Shown: piece after piece, positions 54,853 through 63,194 of the stretch
How positions within the stretch are numbered: the stretch's first letter is position 1
Layout of the letters: the number at the start of each line of letters is the position of its first letter
DNA from: Bacteroides propionicifaciens DSM 19291 = JCM 14649
Lineage (GTDB): Bacteria; Bacteroidota; Bacteroidia; Bacteroidales; Bacteroidaceae
Length of the DNA: 64,000 nucleotides
Direction of reading: 5' to 3'
Assembly: GCF_000375405.1 (NCBI RefSeq)
Contig: NZ_AQWS01000008.1
Span: forward strand, 1-64,000
The notes under the pieces: generated by a model
Database searches by the model: none
Seen by the model: only the letters and a program-made list of their open reading frames with translations
What the model was told of the DNA's origin: nothing
Program-made: the position numbers and the translations under genes

Positions 54853-56855
54853 AACTTCTTCATGTACAAAATGCGAACAGCATTTAGCACAGCCAAGATG
54901 GTAACACCAACATCGGCTATTACAGCTTCCCACATGGTAGCAATGTCTAAAACACCAAGAATCATTACGAGAAGCTTAACACCAAAAGCTAAAGCTATAT
55001 TTTGAAATACTATTTTTCGAGTAGCTTTAGCTATTTTTATGGACTGATGTATCTTAGAGGGTTGATCAGTTTGAATCACTACATCGGCTACCTCAATAGC
55101 TGCATCCGAACCCATCGCACCCATAGCAACAGCTACGTCGCTCAAGGCTAAAGACGGTGCATCGTTAATTCCATCACCAACAAAACAGATTACCCTACTC
55201 TTATCCTCTTTTAGCTTTTCAATATAACTTAGTTTATCTTCGGGTAACAAACCACCGATTGCCTTATTGACACCCAAAGTTTGACCAACTTTTTGTGTAA
55301 TTTTATCGTTATCACCACTAAGCATAATGACTTCGGATCCATCTTTTTGTAAGAGATGAACAGCCTCTTTGGCATCGGATTTAATGCGGTCGGCAATATA
55401 TATTGCACCCAGATACTTTCCGTTTCGACTGGTTAGAATTGTTGTACCTACTATATCAAGAACTGCTTTATCGTAAACAATACCAAAACTATCGAGAAGT
55501 TTGTAATTACCAACAAGCACCTGCTCTGCGTTTAACTTACAGATAAGTCCCTGACCTGCAACCTCTTCAATATCGGAAAGTTGCGCTACCAGTGCATCAC
55601 TTGGCTTATGGTATTTTAAGATCGCTTTTGCAATGGGGTGAGAAGAAAAAGTTTCAACAGCCGCTGTAAGGGATAGAAGTTCTTCTTTATCACCAGCAAC
55701 CAAAATATCTTGTACCTCAAATACACCTTCGGTCATGGTACCTGTCTTATCAACAACAACGGTATTAACACTTGTCATTAGGTCGAGATAATTGGCTCCC
55801 TTAAAAAGAATCCCCTGACGAGATGCCGCACCAATACCACCAAAATAGCCTAAAGGTATAGAGATAACCAATGCACAAGGACAAGAGATAACCAAGAATA
55901 CCAATGCTCTATATAACCAATCTTGAAACTGATAATCCGCAACAAATAGAGCGGGTAAGAAAGTTACTAACACAGCTAAGCCAAAGACAATAGGTGTGTA
56001 CCAACGGGCAAACTTACGGATTAGAAGTTCTGTCTTTGCCTTACGTTCGGTTGCATCTTGAACCATAGTAAGGATTTTAGATAGGGCACTATCGCTATAC
56101 ACCTTTGTTGCCTCCATCTCGATAACTCCATCTAAGTTAATCATACCCGCAAGTACAGGCTCACGAAGATAAGTTGTTTGAGGAACACTTTCACCAGTCA
56201 AGGCAACGGTGTTAAAGCTGGCTTTTTCGGATAGTAAAACCCCATCAACAGGAAGTTTATCCCCTACTCTAATTTGCAGCCTATCCCCAACTTGTACCTC
56301 TTCGGAAGTAACAGTGGTGATTGCACCCTTATCGTCGATAAGCCGAGTCTCTTCAACTCGGACATCCAAAAGTGATTCTATATTTTTGGTTGCACGCCCC
56401 ACAGCAATCGACTGAAACAGTTCTCCGATATTATAGAGTAGCATTACTGCTACAGCCTCGGGATATTCTCCAATAGCAAAAGCTCCAATAGTAGCGATAC
56501 TCATGAGAGAGAACTCATTAAAGAAGTCATTTTCACGAACTACAGCTTGCACTGCTTCTTTGATTACTGGAACTCCCACCAAGAGATAGGATACTCCAAA
56601 TAGAATAGGATAAAATAGTGTGTGAAGTTCAAAGCCTACTGAACGCAAGATTAGCCCACCAACCAGAAGGACAGCACTAACAAGCATAGGAAGCATGGTT
56701 TTCCACGGAATAGAACTCAAGCTATCGTGCTGGGCATGATCGTGTGAGCAACAAGAGAAGTTTGCTGATTTGTTTTCGGCATTACCACAGCAAGTTGCAT
56801 GGGATGAATTATCACCGCAACATGAGGTTGTTTTATTGTGTGTATCTTTTGACAT
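54849..56855 (-). CDS. Heavy-metal P1B-type ATPase (Zn/Cd/Pb type)
   Basis: 668 residues from ATG 56855 (MSKDTHNKTTSCCGDN); upstream codons are not conserved-looking and lie near the promoter. The N-terminus is a Cys/His-rich metal-binding tail (CCGD, CCGN, CCSHDHAQH) instead of a folded HMA domain. The ATPase core has the TM metal site SCPCALVIS, phosphorylation site DKTGTMTEG (D369), ALTGESVP in the actuator loop, the HP motif FSSHPIAKA, and GDGINDAPSLA. It exports Zn2+/Cd2+/Pb2+ from the cytoplasm. The neighbouring fur-family gene is its probable regulator. Confidence 0.93.
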   Translation of the reverse strand: MSKDTHNKTTSCCGDNSSHATCCGNAENKSANFSCCSHDHAQHDSLSSIPWKTMLPMLVSAVLLVGGLILRSVGFELHTLFYPILFGVSYLLVGVPVIKEAVQAVVRENDFFNEFSLMSIATIGAFAIGEYPEAVAVMLLYNIGELFQSIAVGRATKNIESLLDVRVEETRLIDDKGAITTVTSEEVQVGDRLQIRVGDKLPVDGVLLSEKASFNTVALTGESVPQTTYLREPVLAGMINLDGVIEMEATKVYSDSALSKILTMVQDATERKAKTELLIRKFARWYTPIVFGLAVLVTFLPALFVADYQFQDWLYRALVFLVISCPCALVISIPLGYFGGIGAASRQGILFKGANYLDLMTSVNTVVVDKTGTMTEGVFEVQDILVAGDKEELLSLTAAVETFSSHPIAKAILKYHKPSDALVAQLSDIEEVAGQGLICKLNAEQVLVGNYKLLDSFGIVYDKAVLDIVGTTILTSRNGKYLGAIYIADRIKSDAKEAVHLLQKDGSEVIMLSGDNDKITQKVGQTLGVNKAIGGLLPEDKLSYIEKLKEDKSRVICFVGDGINDAPSLALSDVAVAMGAMGSDAAIEVADVVIQTDQPSKIHQSIKIAKATRKIVFQNIALAFGVKLLVMILGVLDIATMWEAVIADVGVTILAVLNAVRILYMKKF

Positions 56856-56890
56856 AAGTAACTGCTTTAGTTGTGATATTTCGTATATAT

Positions 56891-56898
56891 CAAAGATA
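56891..56898 (-). promoter_or_regulatory. Promoter -7 box of the metal ATPase
   Basis: Minus-strand TATCTTTG, an exact match, 36 bases upstream of the ATG at 56855. Confidence 0.55.
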
Positions 56899-56910
56899 AC
56901 ACATAGTTTG

Positions 56911-56925
56911 TGCAACTAGGTTGCA
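56911..56925 (-). promoter_or_regulatory. Palindrome over the -33 region, candidate metal-regulator operator
   Basis: TGCAAC-TAG-GTTGCA is a perfect 6-3-6 palindrome in the spacer between the Fur-family gene and the ATPase. It starts 12 bases beyond the -7 box on the upstream side, so it covers the -33 position. This is where a repressor would block, or an activator would act on, the ATPase promoter. Confidence 0.45.
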
Positions 56926-56934
56926 ATCTAAAGC

Positions 56935-57357
56935 TTAGCCTCTGCTACAATCGGGGCACAAGCCCTTGAACACGAAGTTAGCACTTTCGTATTCAAACCC
57001 ACCTGGCAGAGTTACCTTAGGTATGGCTATGTTTTCTAAACAATAGGTTTTGTTACAGTTGGTACAAGAAAAATGCACATGAGAAGCCATTACAGAACAG
57101 TCACAACCACGCTTACAGATGGAATACTTGATCGAACCCGTACCATCATCGATACTATGGATAAGCAAGTTCTCATGAAAGAGCATCAATGTTCGATAGA
57201 TGGTTGATTTGTCTATTGTATCCAGTCGAGTTTCAAGATCCATCAGGCTGAATGCTTGATGCTCCTGGATGGTCAATATCTCCTTTAGGACCAATAGCCG
57301 AACAGCTGTTGGTCGAATATCTCGTTCTTTTAATCTTAGTTCTAATTCTTCAGACAT
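56935..57357 (-). CDS. Fur-family metalloregulator
   Basis: 140 residues. An N-terminal winged helix (RPTAVRLLVLKEIL; STIYRTLMLF, the Fur recognition helix) is followed by a dimer domain with metal and structural zinc cysteines: CTNC and, at the end, CPDC. An extra CKRGCDC cluster lies mid-protein. The HVHFSC histidines are a probable regulatory metal site. Placement just upstream of the Zn/Cd ATPase suggests a Zur- or Zn/Cd-sensing role rather than iron. It is probably transcribed together with, or divergently tuned against, the ATPase promoter. Confidence 0.9.
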   Translation of the reverse strand: MSEELELRLKERDIRPTAVRLLVLKEILTIQEHQAFSLMDLETRLDTIDKSTIYRTLMLFHENLLIHSIDDGTGSIKYSICKRGCDCSVMASHVHFSCTNCNKTYCLENIAIPKVTLPGGFEYESANFVFKGLCPDCSRG

Positions 57358-57410
57358 TTAAATATCCTCCTAGCTTATTAACATACCACACCTAAATAGG
57401 GTTTTGTAAA

Positions 57411-58079
57411 TTAAGAGTATAAAACATACTTTACCTCTTGTGCATCTACATATTTTTCTAGCAAATCGATAGTATAGCTGACAGCCTCTTGCAAGCCTTC
57501 CTCACCACTATAGCCATTAATAAGTATCAAAAGCTCAGTTGTATCAACAGACATCTTTGTTCGCTCTTCATCGCTAGTAGGAGTACCAATCCCTCCAAGT
57601 TTATCTCTATATACGGGGAGACCTTCAATATTCAAAGGACCACGACCAATACCGTGAAAAACCTCGTCAGCTTTACCAATACCCAAAACCAAACTCGATC
57701 CTTTGATTTGAGCTGCATCAAAACCACCCATCGAGTACCCCGTAACAATAGAAACAAGATTTACCAAGTCCACCAATGTATCAATTTGGTAAAGTGCTTC
57801 ACCTTTAACTATCCTACGACGCAATGCTTCGGCAGCAGGTCGGTAGCGGTTGGGATCTTTTTTGCAACGTTTGTAAACCGTTCGGGTTGCCGCAATTGTA
57901 GATAAGTTTTTTATTTCAGGAATTGTCAACTCCTCTTTAAGCTCTTGGCTCACTCGATTAATCTCGGTCCAAAGCGACTCGCTAAATGGAGAGTTTTGAA
58001 CTTGAGCTATAATAGCAGCTCCTCTAAACTCGGGAGCTACCTCTTTCAGCTCATCAGATACAGTTATAGTTAGTTTCAT
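57411..58079 (-). CDS. B3/B4 tRNA-binding domain protein
   Basis: 222 residues made almost wholly of the B3/B4 domain known from the phenylalanyl-tRNA synthetase beta chain. Visible blocks are ATRTVYKRCKKDPNRYRP AAEALRRR (written as two adjoining parts) and VDLVNLVSIVTGYSMGGFD. Stand-alone B3/B4 proteins have been considered editing or tRNA-binding factors; a specific role is unproven. It is the last gene of the run obgE-pgeF-B3/B4, 8 bases after pgeF. Confidence 0.85.
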   Translation of the reverse strand: MKLTITVSDELKEVAPEFRGAAIIAQVQNSPFSESLWTEINRVSQELKEELTIPEIKNLSTIAATRTVYKRCKKDPNRYRPAAEALRRRIVKGEALYQIDTLVDLVNLVSIVTGYSMGGFDAAQIKGSSLVLGIGKADEVFHGIGRGPLNIEGLPVYRDKLGGIGTPTSDEERTKMSVDTTELLILINGYSGEEGLQEAVSYTIDLLEKYVDAQEVKYVLYS

Positions 58080-58087
58080 TTTGTGTT

Positions 58088-58900
58088 TTACTTTTTTAGC
58101 ATGATTCCAGTTATTGTCCTTCCCGACTTAATGCTTAGCCTACGAGCAGAGAAAAACTCTTCATGTCGTTCATAAGTACAAATATTAGCAACAGATATAT
58201 TACCAAAAGGCACGCCACAAGACGCAATCAAAAGTGCATTGGCTTTCCACAAATCGACATGATGCTTGTCTGAGCTGGTATTATACCAAAGAATTTTGTT
58301 TAATTCAAACCCAGCTCGTTCAAACTTATCAACAACCTCATCTCCTACTTCAAAACTTTTGAGTGAGATGCTTGGACCAATCCCAACTAGAAGTTTAGTG
58401 GGATCACAGCCATAAGAATCAATAATTAGCTGAATAGCATTTTTGACGATTCTATTTACCGTACCACGCCAACCAGCATGAACCACAGCAATTACACCCG
58501 AGTCCGGTTCAGAAATTGTAATGGGTACACAATCGGCAGTTGCCACTGTTAGCAAAACTTTTGGGATATTGGTAATCAACCCATCAACACCCTGAATTGC
58601 ATTTTCTTGCTCTTGGTGCGTTAACTCTAAGAATGCCTCATCAATCTTCAAGACTTTATCTTCGTGAGTCTGATAGGGTCGAACTACTAAGCGGGGCTGA
58701 ATGTTGCTATGAGATAGTATTCGATCCCAATTCCGATCAACTAACTCTTTTTCATCTCCTGAATAGTAAGATCCGTTCAAACTGGCATAATTGCCCTTAC
58801 TAAAACCACCTTTACGTGTAGTGGTAAAATTAAAAATGTTGGGGTAGCAGTCTAAACTGCCAAACCCCAACATTTCTTTATTCTCTGTCAAATAATACAT
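58088..58900 (-). CDS. pgeF: Peptidoglycan editing factor PgeF (multicopper-type laccase domain)
   Basis: 270 residues. YfiH/PgeF active-site blocks are TTRKGGFSKGNYASLN, TVATADCVPITI (the metal Cys), VVHAGWRGTVNRIV (the metal His), and IGPSISLKSFEVGDEV. The enzyme removes wrong L-Ser from cytoplasmic UDP-MurNAc precursors and is also called a purine nucleoside phosphorylase-like laccase. It lies 3 bases after obgE. The pathway connects it to the murF-alr gene in the same window. Confidence 0.9.
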   Translation of the reverse strand: MYYLTENKEMLGFGSLDCYPNIFNFTTTRKGGFSKGNYASLNGSYYSGDEKELVDRNWDRILSHSNIQPRLVVRPYQTHEDKVLKIDEAFLELTHQEQENAIQGVDGLITNIPKVLLTVATADCVPITISEPDSGVIAVVHAGWRGTVNRIVKNAIQLIIDSYGCDPTKLLVGIGPSISLKSFEVGDEVVDKFERAGFELNKILWYNTSSDKHHVDLWKANALLIASCGVPFGNISVANICTYERHEEFFSARRLSIKSGRTITGIMLKK

Positions 58901-58903
58901 ATA

Positions 58904-60103
58904 TTATTTTTCGTTTTTAGCTTCTTCATCAGCCTCTTCGTCTTCAAAATATTCTTCGTCGTATTCGAACTCAACATCGTCGAAATCTTCGTCGTCAAAC
59001 TCATCGTCTTCACCAGAATCTTCGTATGTATAATCGAAATCTAACTCATCATCTTCAAGTCTAGACTTATCAATCTCTAAGGGACCGTGAACAATGCTAA
59101 TCTTATTTTCTTCTTTATTTAGTTCTTCCCAAATGATATCTTTCAGCACGTTCAAGTTCTTGTGTGTGACAGAAGAGATAAACACATAAGGCAAACTCTG
59201 GGGTAGAGTTGGCGTCAACATTTCTATCAATTCATCATCCAATATATCCGACTTTGTAATTGCTAAGATTCGTTGTTTGTCCAACATCTGTGGATTAAAC
59301 GTTCTAATCTCATTGAGAAGAATCTCGTACTCTTTACTAATATCATCTGCATCAGCAGGCACCATGAACAACAACACTGAGTTACGCTCAATATGTCGCA
59401 GGAATCGTAAACCCAGACCTTTGCCTTCGCTAGCACCTTCAATAATTCCAGGAATATCAGCCATTACAAACGACTTGTTGTCGTGGTAAGAAACAATCCC
59501 TAAATTAGGCTCAAGCGTTGTAAACGGGTAGTTGCCAATCTTAGGTTTAGCTGCCGAAACAACCGAAAGCAAAGTAGATTTACCTGCATTAGGGAAACCA
59601 ACTAAACCAACATCAGCCAAAAGCTTAAGCTCTAGGATAACGGTCATTTCTTGCATTGGCTCTCCAGGCTGAGCATAGCGTGGTGCTTGATTGGTTGATG
59701 TCGCAAAATGACAGTTACCCAAACCACCTCTACCTCCTTGAAGAAGCTTTACTTCTTGACCATCCTCGGTAATATCACAAACGTACTCTCCTGTTTCACC
59801 GTTGTAAACGACAGTTCCACAAGGTACTTCAATCACCTTGTCGGCACCATCTTTACCGAAACACTTTTTACCACTACCAGACCCACCATGATCAGCAAAC
59901 ACATGTCGCTCATATCTAAGGTGCAATAAAGTCCAATAGTTACGGTTACCCTTAAGGATTACATGGCCTCCTCTACCTCCATCGCCACCGTCGGGACCTC
60001 CCTTAGGTACGTATTTTTCACGCCTCATGTGCGTAGAGCCTCGGCCACCTTTGCCCGAACGGCAATATATTTTTACATAATCAACAAAATTCGATTCAGC
60101 CAT
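58904..60103 (-). CDS. obgE: GTPase ObgE/CgtA
   Basis: 399 residues. The Gly-rich Obg fold comes first ([36 protein letters not shown]), then a G domain with [22 protein letters not shown], and the ITKSD guanine motif. The C-terminal about 50 residues are extremely acidic ([19 protein letters not shown]), longer than in many Obg proteins. Obg binds the 50S subunit and couples ribosome assembly to nucleotide levels. A hairpin separates it from adk upstream, so it may be partly independent of the hpt-adk transcript. Confidence 0.95.
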   Translation of the reverse strand: MAESNFVDYVKIYCRSGKGGRGSTHMRREKYVPKGGPDGGDGGRGGHVILKGNRNYWTLLHLRYERHVFADHGGSGSGKKCFGKDGADKVIEVPCGTVVYNGETGEYVCDITEDGQEVKLLQGGRGGLGNCHFATSTNQAPRYAQPGEPMQEMTVILELKLLADVGLVGFPNAGKSTLLSVVSAAKPKIGNYPFTTLEPNLGIVSYHDNKSFVMADIPGIIEGASEGKGLGLRFLRHIERNSVLLFMVPADADDISKEYEILLNEIRTFNPQMLDKQRILAITKSDILDDELIEMLTPTLPQSLPYVFISSVTHKNLNVLKDIIWEELNKEENKISIVHGPLEIDKSRLEDDELDFDYTYEDSGEDDEFDDEDFDDVEFEYDEEYFEDEEADEEAKNEK

Positions 60104-60131
60104 TTTACTATCTTATAAAGGTTCTAAAAAG

Positions 60132-60179
60132 AAGTGTGACACTAGGATGAAGGCCTAACCCTCACCATATGTCACACTT
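60132..60179 (-). terminator. Terminator or attenuator between adk and obgE
   Basis: AAGTGTGACA (60132-60141) pairs with TGTCACACTT (60170-60179). In the minus direction it is followed by TTCTTTTT, so it can end the hpt-adk transcript. Confidence 0.7.
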
Positions 60180-60194
60180 TATATAACTCAGTAA

Positions 60195-60764
60195 TTATAA
60201 ATTATCAACTACTTGAACAATGCTATTAAAAATTTCGTCCATAGAACCCAAACCTTGAATATGTGCATGAAGGTTTTCCTTCTTGTACCAATCAATTAGG
60301 GGTGCAGTTTGTGAATGATAAACATCCAAACGCTTTTTAATAGTCTCTTCGTTATCGTCAGCACGACCTGATTCTTGACCACGTTTGATTAGACGAGTCA
60401 TCAATTCGTTTTCTGGAACATCAAGTTCCAACATAACAGCAATCTTTTGGTTACGTTTTTCCAACATCTCTTTCAACGCTTCAGCTTGAGGAGTTGTTCT
60501 TGGAAAACCATCAAATATAACACCTTTGCCTCCTTTGAAGCCATCAAAAACATGTGCTAAAATGTCAATCATCAAAGCATCAGGAATAAGCTGACCTTGA
60601 TCGATATAACCTTTAGCTGTTTTACCCAACTCAGTGCCATTTTTAATTTCGTTTCTCAAAACGTCCCCAGTAGAGATGTGGTTTAAACCATACTTCTCAA
60701 CGATACGCTCGCTTTGTGTTCCTTTTCCAGAACCTGGCGCACCAAAAATTACGATATTTAACAT
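60195..60764 (-). CDS. adk: Adenylate kinase
   Basis: 189 residues, the short form without the inserted zinc-bearing LID. P-loop GAPGSGKGTQSERI, substrate block HISTGDVLRNEI, IFDGFPRT, and RGQESGRADDNEETI are present. It equilibrates AMP, ADP and ATP. It lies 18 bases after hpt and is probably co-transcribed with it. Confidence 0.96.
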   Translation of the reverse strand: MLNIVIFGAPGSGKGTQSERIVEKYGLNHISTGDVLRNEIKNGTELGKTAKGYIDQGQLIPDALMIDILAHVFDGFKGGKGVIFDGFPRTTPQAEALKEMLEKRNQKIAVMLELDVPENELMTRLIKRGQESGRADDNEETIKKRLDVYHSQTAPLIDWYKKENLHAHIQGLGSMDEIFNSIVQVVDNL

Positions 60765-60782
60765 GATTATTTAAGTTTGATA

Positions 60783-61319
60783 TTAATCTACTACAGTATA
60801 AATTTCTGGTAAGTTTCTAGCATAGCCATCATAATCTAAGCCGTATCCTAAAATAAAGTCATTAGGAATCTTGAAAGCAACAAAATCAATGTTTAAATCC
60901 ACTTTCAACTTACCTGGTTTAACAAGAAGAGAAGCAATATAAATCTTCTTTGGATTACGAGTACCTAAAGTTTCTAGAAGACGTTGCATGGTAAGTCCTG
61001 TGTCAACAATATCTTCAATAATTACTATGGTTCTATTTGTAATATCCTCGTTTATACCTATTACTTCTTTTACCTCACCTGTCGAAGCTACGCCCTCATA
61101 AGAGGCCAACTTTACAAATGATATTTGATTAGGAATTCTAATATGCTTTAGCAAGTCAGAAGTAAACATGAACGAACCATTGAGTACACTAATAAATAAA
61201 GGCTCTTCACCTTTAAGTTCCTCATTGATTTCTTGGGCTACACGCTCTACCTCCTTAGCTATTTCCGCTTGGGAAATCGATACCTTAAACTCCTTATCTT
61301 TTACTCGTATCCTATCCAT
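60783..61319 (-). CDS. hpt: Hypoxanthine phosphoribosyltransferase
   Basis: 178 residues. The PRPP-binding signature is VIIEDIVDTGLTMQRLL, with a preceding LNGSFMFTSDLL loop and a C-terminal YGLDYDGYARNLPEI block, all typical of HPRT. It salvages hypoxanthine and guanine to nucleotides. It is first in the hpt-adk unit, with a promoter about 30 bases upstream. Confidence 0.95.
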   Translation of the reverse strand: MDRIRVKDKEFKVSISQAEIAKEVERVAQEINEELKGEEPLFISVLNGSFMFTSDLLKHIRIPNQISFVKLASYEGVASTGEVKEVIGINEDITNRTIVIIEDIVDTGLTMQRLLETLGTRNPKKIYIASLLVKPGKLKVDLNIDFVAFKIPNDFILGYGLDYDGYARNLPEIYTVVD

Positions 61320-61347
61320 AAATGGTTGTTGTTTTTAAAAGTTGGTG

Positions 61348-61355
61348 CAAAAATA
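61348..61355 (-). promoter_or_regulatory. Promoter -7 box of hpt-adk
   Basis: Minus-strand TATTTTTG, 29 bases upstream of the hpt ATG. Confidence 0.5.
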
Positions 61356-61460
61356 CAATTTTTATTCTAGTTAGGTGGTAGATACTTATCAATATTTGAG
61401 CATAAAATAAAGTGCACTCTTCTATTGGGCATACTATAGTGAGTTGGAATCACAAAACAA

Positions 61461-61495
61461 GCCGCATCTAACCCTGTTTCGAGCTTAGATACGGC
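61461..61495 (-). terminator. Terminator of the lysO pair
   Basis: GCCGCATCTAA (61461-61471) and TTAGATACGGC (61485-61495) pair with one mismatch and are followed in the minus direction by TTGTTTTG. It lies between lysO and hpt. Confidence 0.7.
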
Positions 61496-61525
61496 CTATT
61501 GTATATTATATAATTTAGATCTGTC

Positions 61526-62128
61526 TTAGAACGAACAGAATAATGTCACTAGGAATATCACACTAAAGTCGACTACCAAACCATGAAAGATAGCAGTAAC
61601 AACAAAATCTTTTCCAGAATACTTTGTAATGATTGGCAATGTGGTATCCATCGAAGTAGCACCTCCTACAGAAATTGGAGCTAAACGACCAAAGTACTTG
61701 ACAAAAAATGGAGCTAGTAGCAAAGCAGAGAGCTCACGTATAATATTCGACATCAAAGCAATTACGCCTAATTCTGCCCCTTTAGTATCGGTTATAATAA
61801 TACTCGAAAGAGAGTAATAAGCAAAACCTGAGCCTACAGCCATGCAGTCGGATGGAGAACGATGAGGCAGTACAAAGCTAATTAAAAAAGTCCCGGCCAA
61901 TGTTCCAATAATAGTCATCAAAGGAAGCAGTAGTAAGCGAGGATTGAGGCTTCTAAAACTATTCAATGTTTTTTTGTCGTGCCCAATACTAAACCCTACA
62001 AACAACATCAAAGCACAAAGCGCATAAAAACTTAAATGGCTTTCAATAAGAGATTCGGGCATTAGCCCATACATGGCTAGTAAAACACCAATCACAAAGA
62101 ATGCAACAATAATAAGACTTCCTAACAT
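61526..62128 (-). CDS. LysO-family lysine exporter, C-terminal half (YbjE-like)
   Basis: 200 residues, about 6 membrane helices. Blocks such as VGFSIGHDKKT, GSGFAYYSLSSIIIT and APISVGGATSMDTTLPII are those of LysO, which exports L-lysine. In many bacteria LysO is one 300-residue protein; here the N-terminal part is a separate gene 7 bases upstream. This split is common in Bacteroidota. The two subunits probably assemble into the complete carrier. Confidence 0.85.
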   Translation of the reverse strand: MLGSLIIVAFFVIGVLLAMYGLMPESLIESHLSFYALCALMLFVGFSIGHDKKTLNSFRSLNPRLLLLPLMTIIGTLAGTFLISFVLPHRSPSDCMAVGSGFAYYSLSSIIITDTKGAELGVIALMSNIIRELSALLLAPFFVKYFGRLAPISVGGATSMDTTLPIITKYSGKDFVVTAIFHGLVVDFSVIFLVTLFCSF

Positions 62129-62135
62129 AGTATCT

Positions 62136-62414
62136 TTATTTATTCTTTTCCCTCTTTAAATAATTCCAAAGCAATTTGGCACAAATCACACTACCCAGCA
62201 CAGCAGCTGCAGTAATAATGACAGCTTCCATTCCGATGGTAGGTAAACTATTGATTACAGATTCGTCACTTCCAGCCTCAACACCGAGGAGAAATAACAG
62301 TGACCAAATTAAAAAAGTAATTAGCTTTTGGAGCCAAGTAATCTTTACACCACGGAACAAATAACCGAGTAAAATACCGACCGCCATAAATGCTATCACA
62401 GAGAACTTTGACAT
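62136..62414 (-). CDS. LysO-family lysine exporter, N-terminal half
   Basis: 92 residues from ATG 62414; the longer frame starts inside the promoter. Three membrane helices carry FMAVGILLGYLFRG, FLIWSLLFLLGVEAGSDE and a C-terminal KREKNK end, matching the N-terminal LysO domain. It starts 12-15 bases after a promoter box and is followed 7 bases later by the C-terminal-half gene, so it is expressed as one unit. Confidence 0.82.
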   Translation of the reverse strand: MSKFSVIAFMAVGILLGYLFRGVKITWLQKLITFLIWSLLFLLGVEAGSDESVINSLPTIGMEAVIITAAAVLGSVICAKLLWNYLKREKNK

Positions 62415-62432
62415 ATTCTTGCAGTTTTTATG

Positions 62433-62440
62433 CAAAGATA
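62433..62440 (-). promoter_or_regulatory. Promoter -7 box of the lysO pair
   Basis: Minus-strand TATCTTTG, an exact match, 18 bases upstream of ATG 62414. It overlaps the upstream codon at 62435, which rules out the longer start. Confidence 0.6.
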
Positions 62441-62482
62441 ATTAGATTTAGATGAAATTCTAACGATTGAAATAGATTTATC

Positions 62483-62519
62483 TAAAAAAAATGCTGCAGA
62501 CAGCACTTGTCTACAGCAT
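62483..62519 (-). terminator. Terminator of the DMT-DUF3256 unit
   Basis: ATGCTGCAGACA (62491-62502) pairs with TGTCTACAGCAT (62508-62519) apart from one mismatch, followed in the minus direction by a run of T. Confidence 0.8.
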
Positions 62520-62547
62520 AGTCTAATTATTCTCTACGAAAATTAGA

Positions 62548-63189
62548 TTATTTAATAATTTCTAAAACCGTACCATTCCATAAATAGCTGAGTGTAGGTT
62601 TCAAAAAAGGTTTTACCTGTTTTTGCATCGGTTCATCTAGATACTCAGGGGTGGTATAAGTAGCCACTAAAATGGGTTGATCAACAGCAAAATCGAAACG
62701 AATCAAGCTCATATCAAGTCCTTTGAGATCAATATATTTCGTATCACTAGTTGAAGATTCAAACTCAGCCAAATTCAAAAAATCAGAAGCCCTTGGAGAT
62801 GCTACAAAATCAGCTACATCCAGAGGTTTCCACTCAGAGTCATAAAAGGTGATACAACTGTTTTCAACAGGTCCTTTTACGGTTTGAATAACACCCAGAA
62901 TATAAGCTTCTTTAAAGGGTAAGATTTTCATTTGCCAAGAACTGTTTTTTGTCATTTGAATGCGTGTATAGTCATCACTCAAAACCTGCATTTCACTATC
63001 ACCACCCAGTGAGTTTTTTACTTCGGCTTTCATCTTACTGTCCAAAAAGTCGATAAAGTCGGCTTTATTAACAGCAGAAAGCAGCGGAGTTATGGAGTCG
63101 GGCATATTCAAGAAAACATCTTTCATGTGTTGCGCTCCAAGCGTAGAGCACAAAAAGAGTAAAGACAATAAAAATCCTACTTTTTTCAT
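62548..63189 (-). CDS. DUF3256 family exported protein
   Basis: 213 residues. A signal peptide (LLFLCSTLGAQ) precedes the conserved start block MKDVFLNMPDSITPLLS and NKADFIDFLDSKMKAEVKN typical of DUF3256. The rest is soluble and beta-rich and probably periplasmic. Function is unknown. It lies 5 bases after the DMT transporter and is followed by a strong terminator. Confidence 0.82.
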   Translation of the reverse strand: MKKVGFLLSLLFLCSTLGAQHMKDVFLNMPDSITPLLSAVNKADFIDFLDSKMKAEVKNSLGGDSEMQVLSDDYTRIQMTKNSSWQMKILPFKEAYILGVIQTVKGPVENSCITFYDSEWKPLDVADFVASPRASDFLNLAEFESSTSDTKYIDLKGLDMSLIRFDFAVDQPILVATYTTPEYLDEPMQKQVKPFLKPTLSYLWNGTVLEIIK

Positions 63190-63194
63190 ATTTC

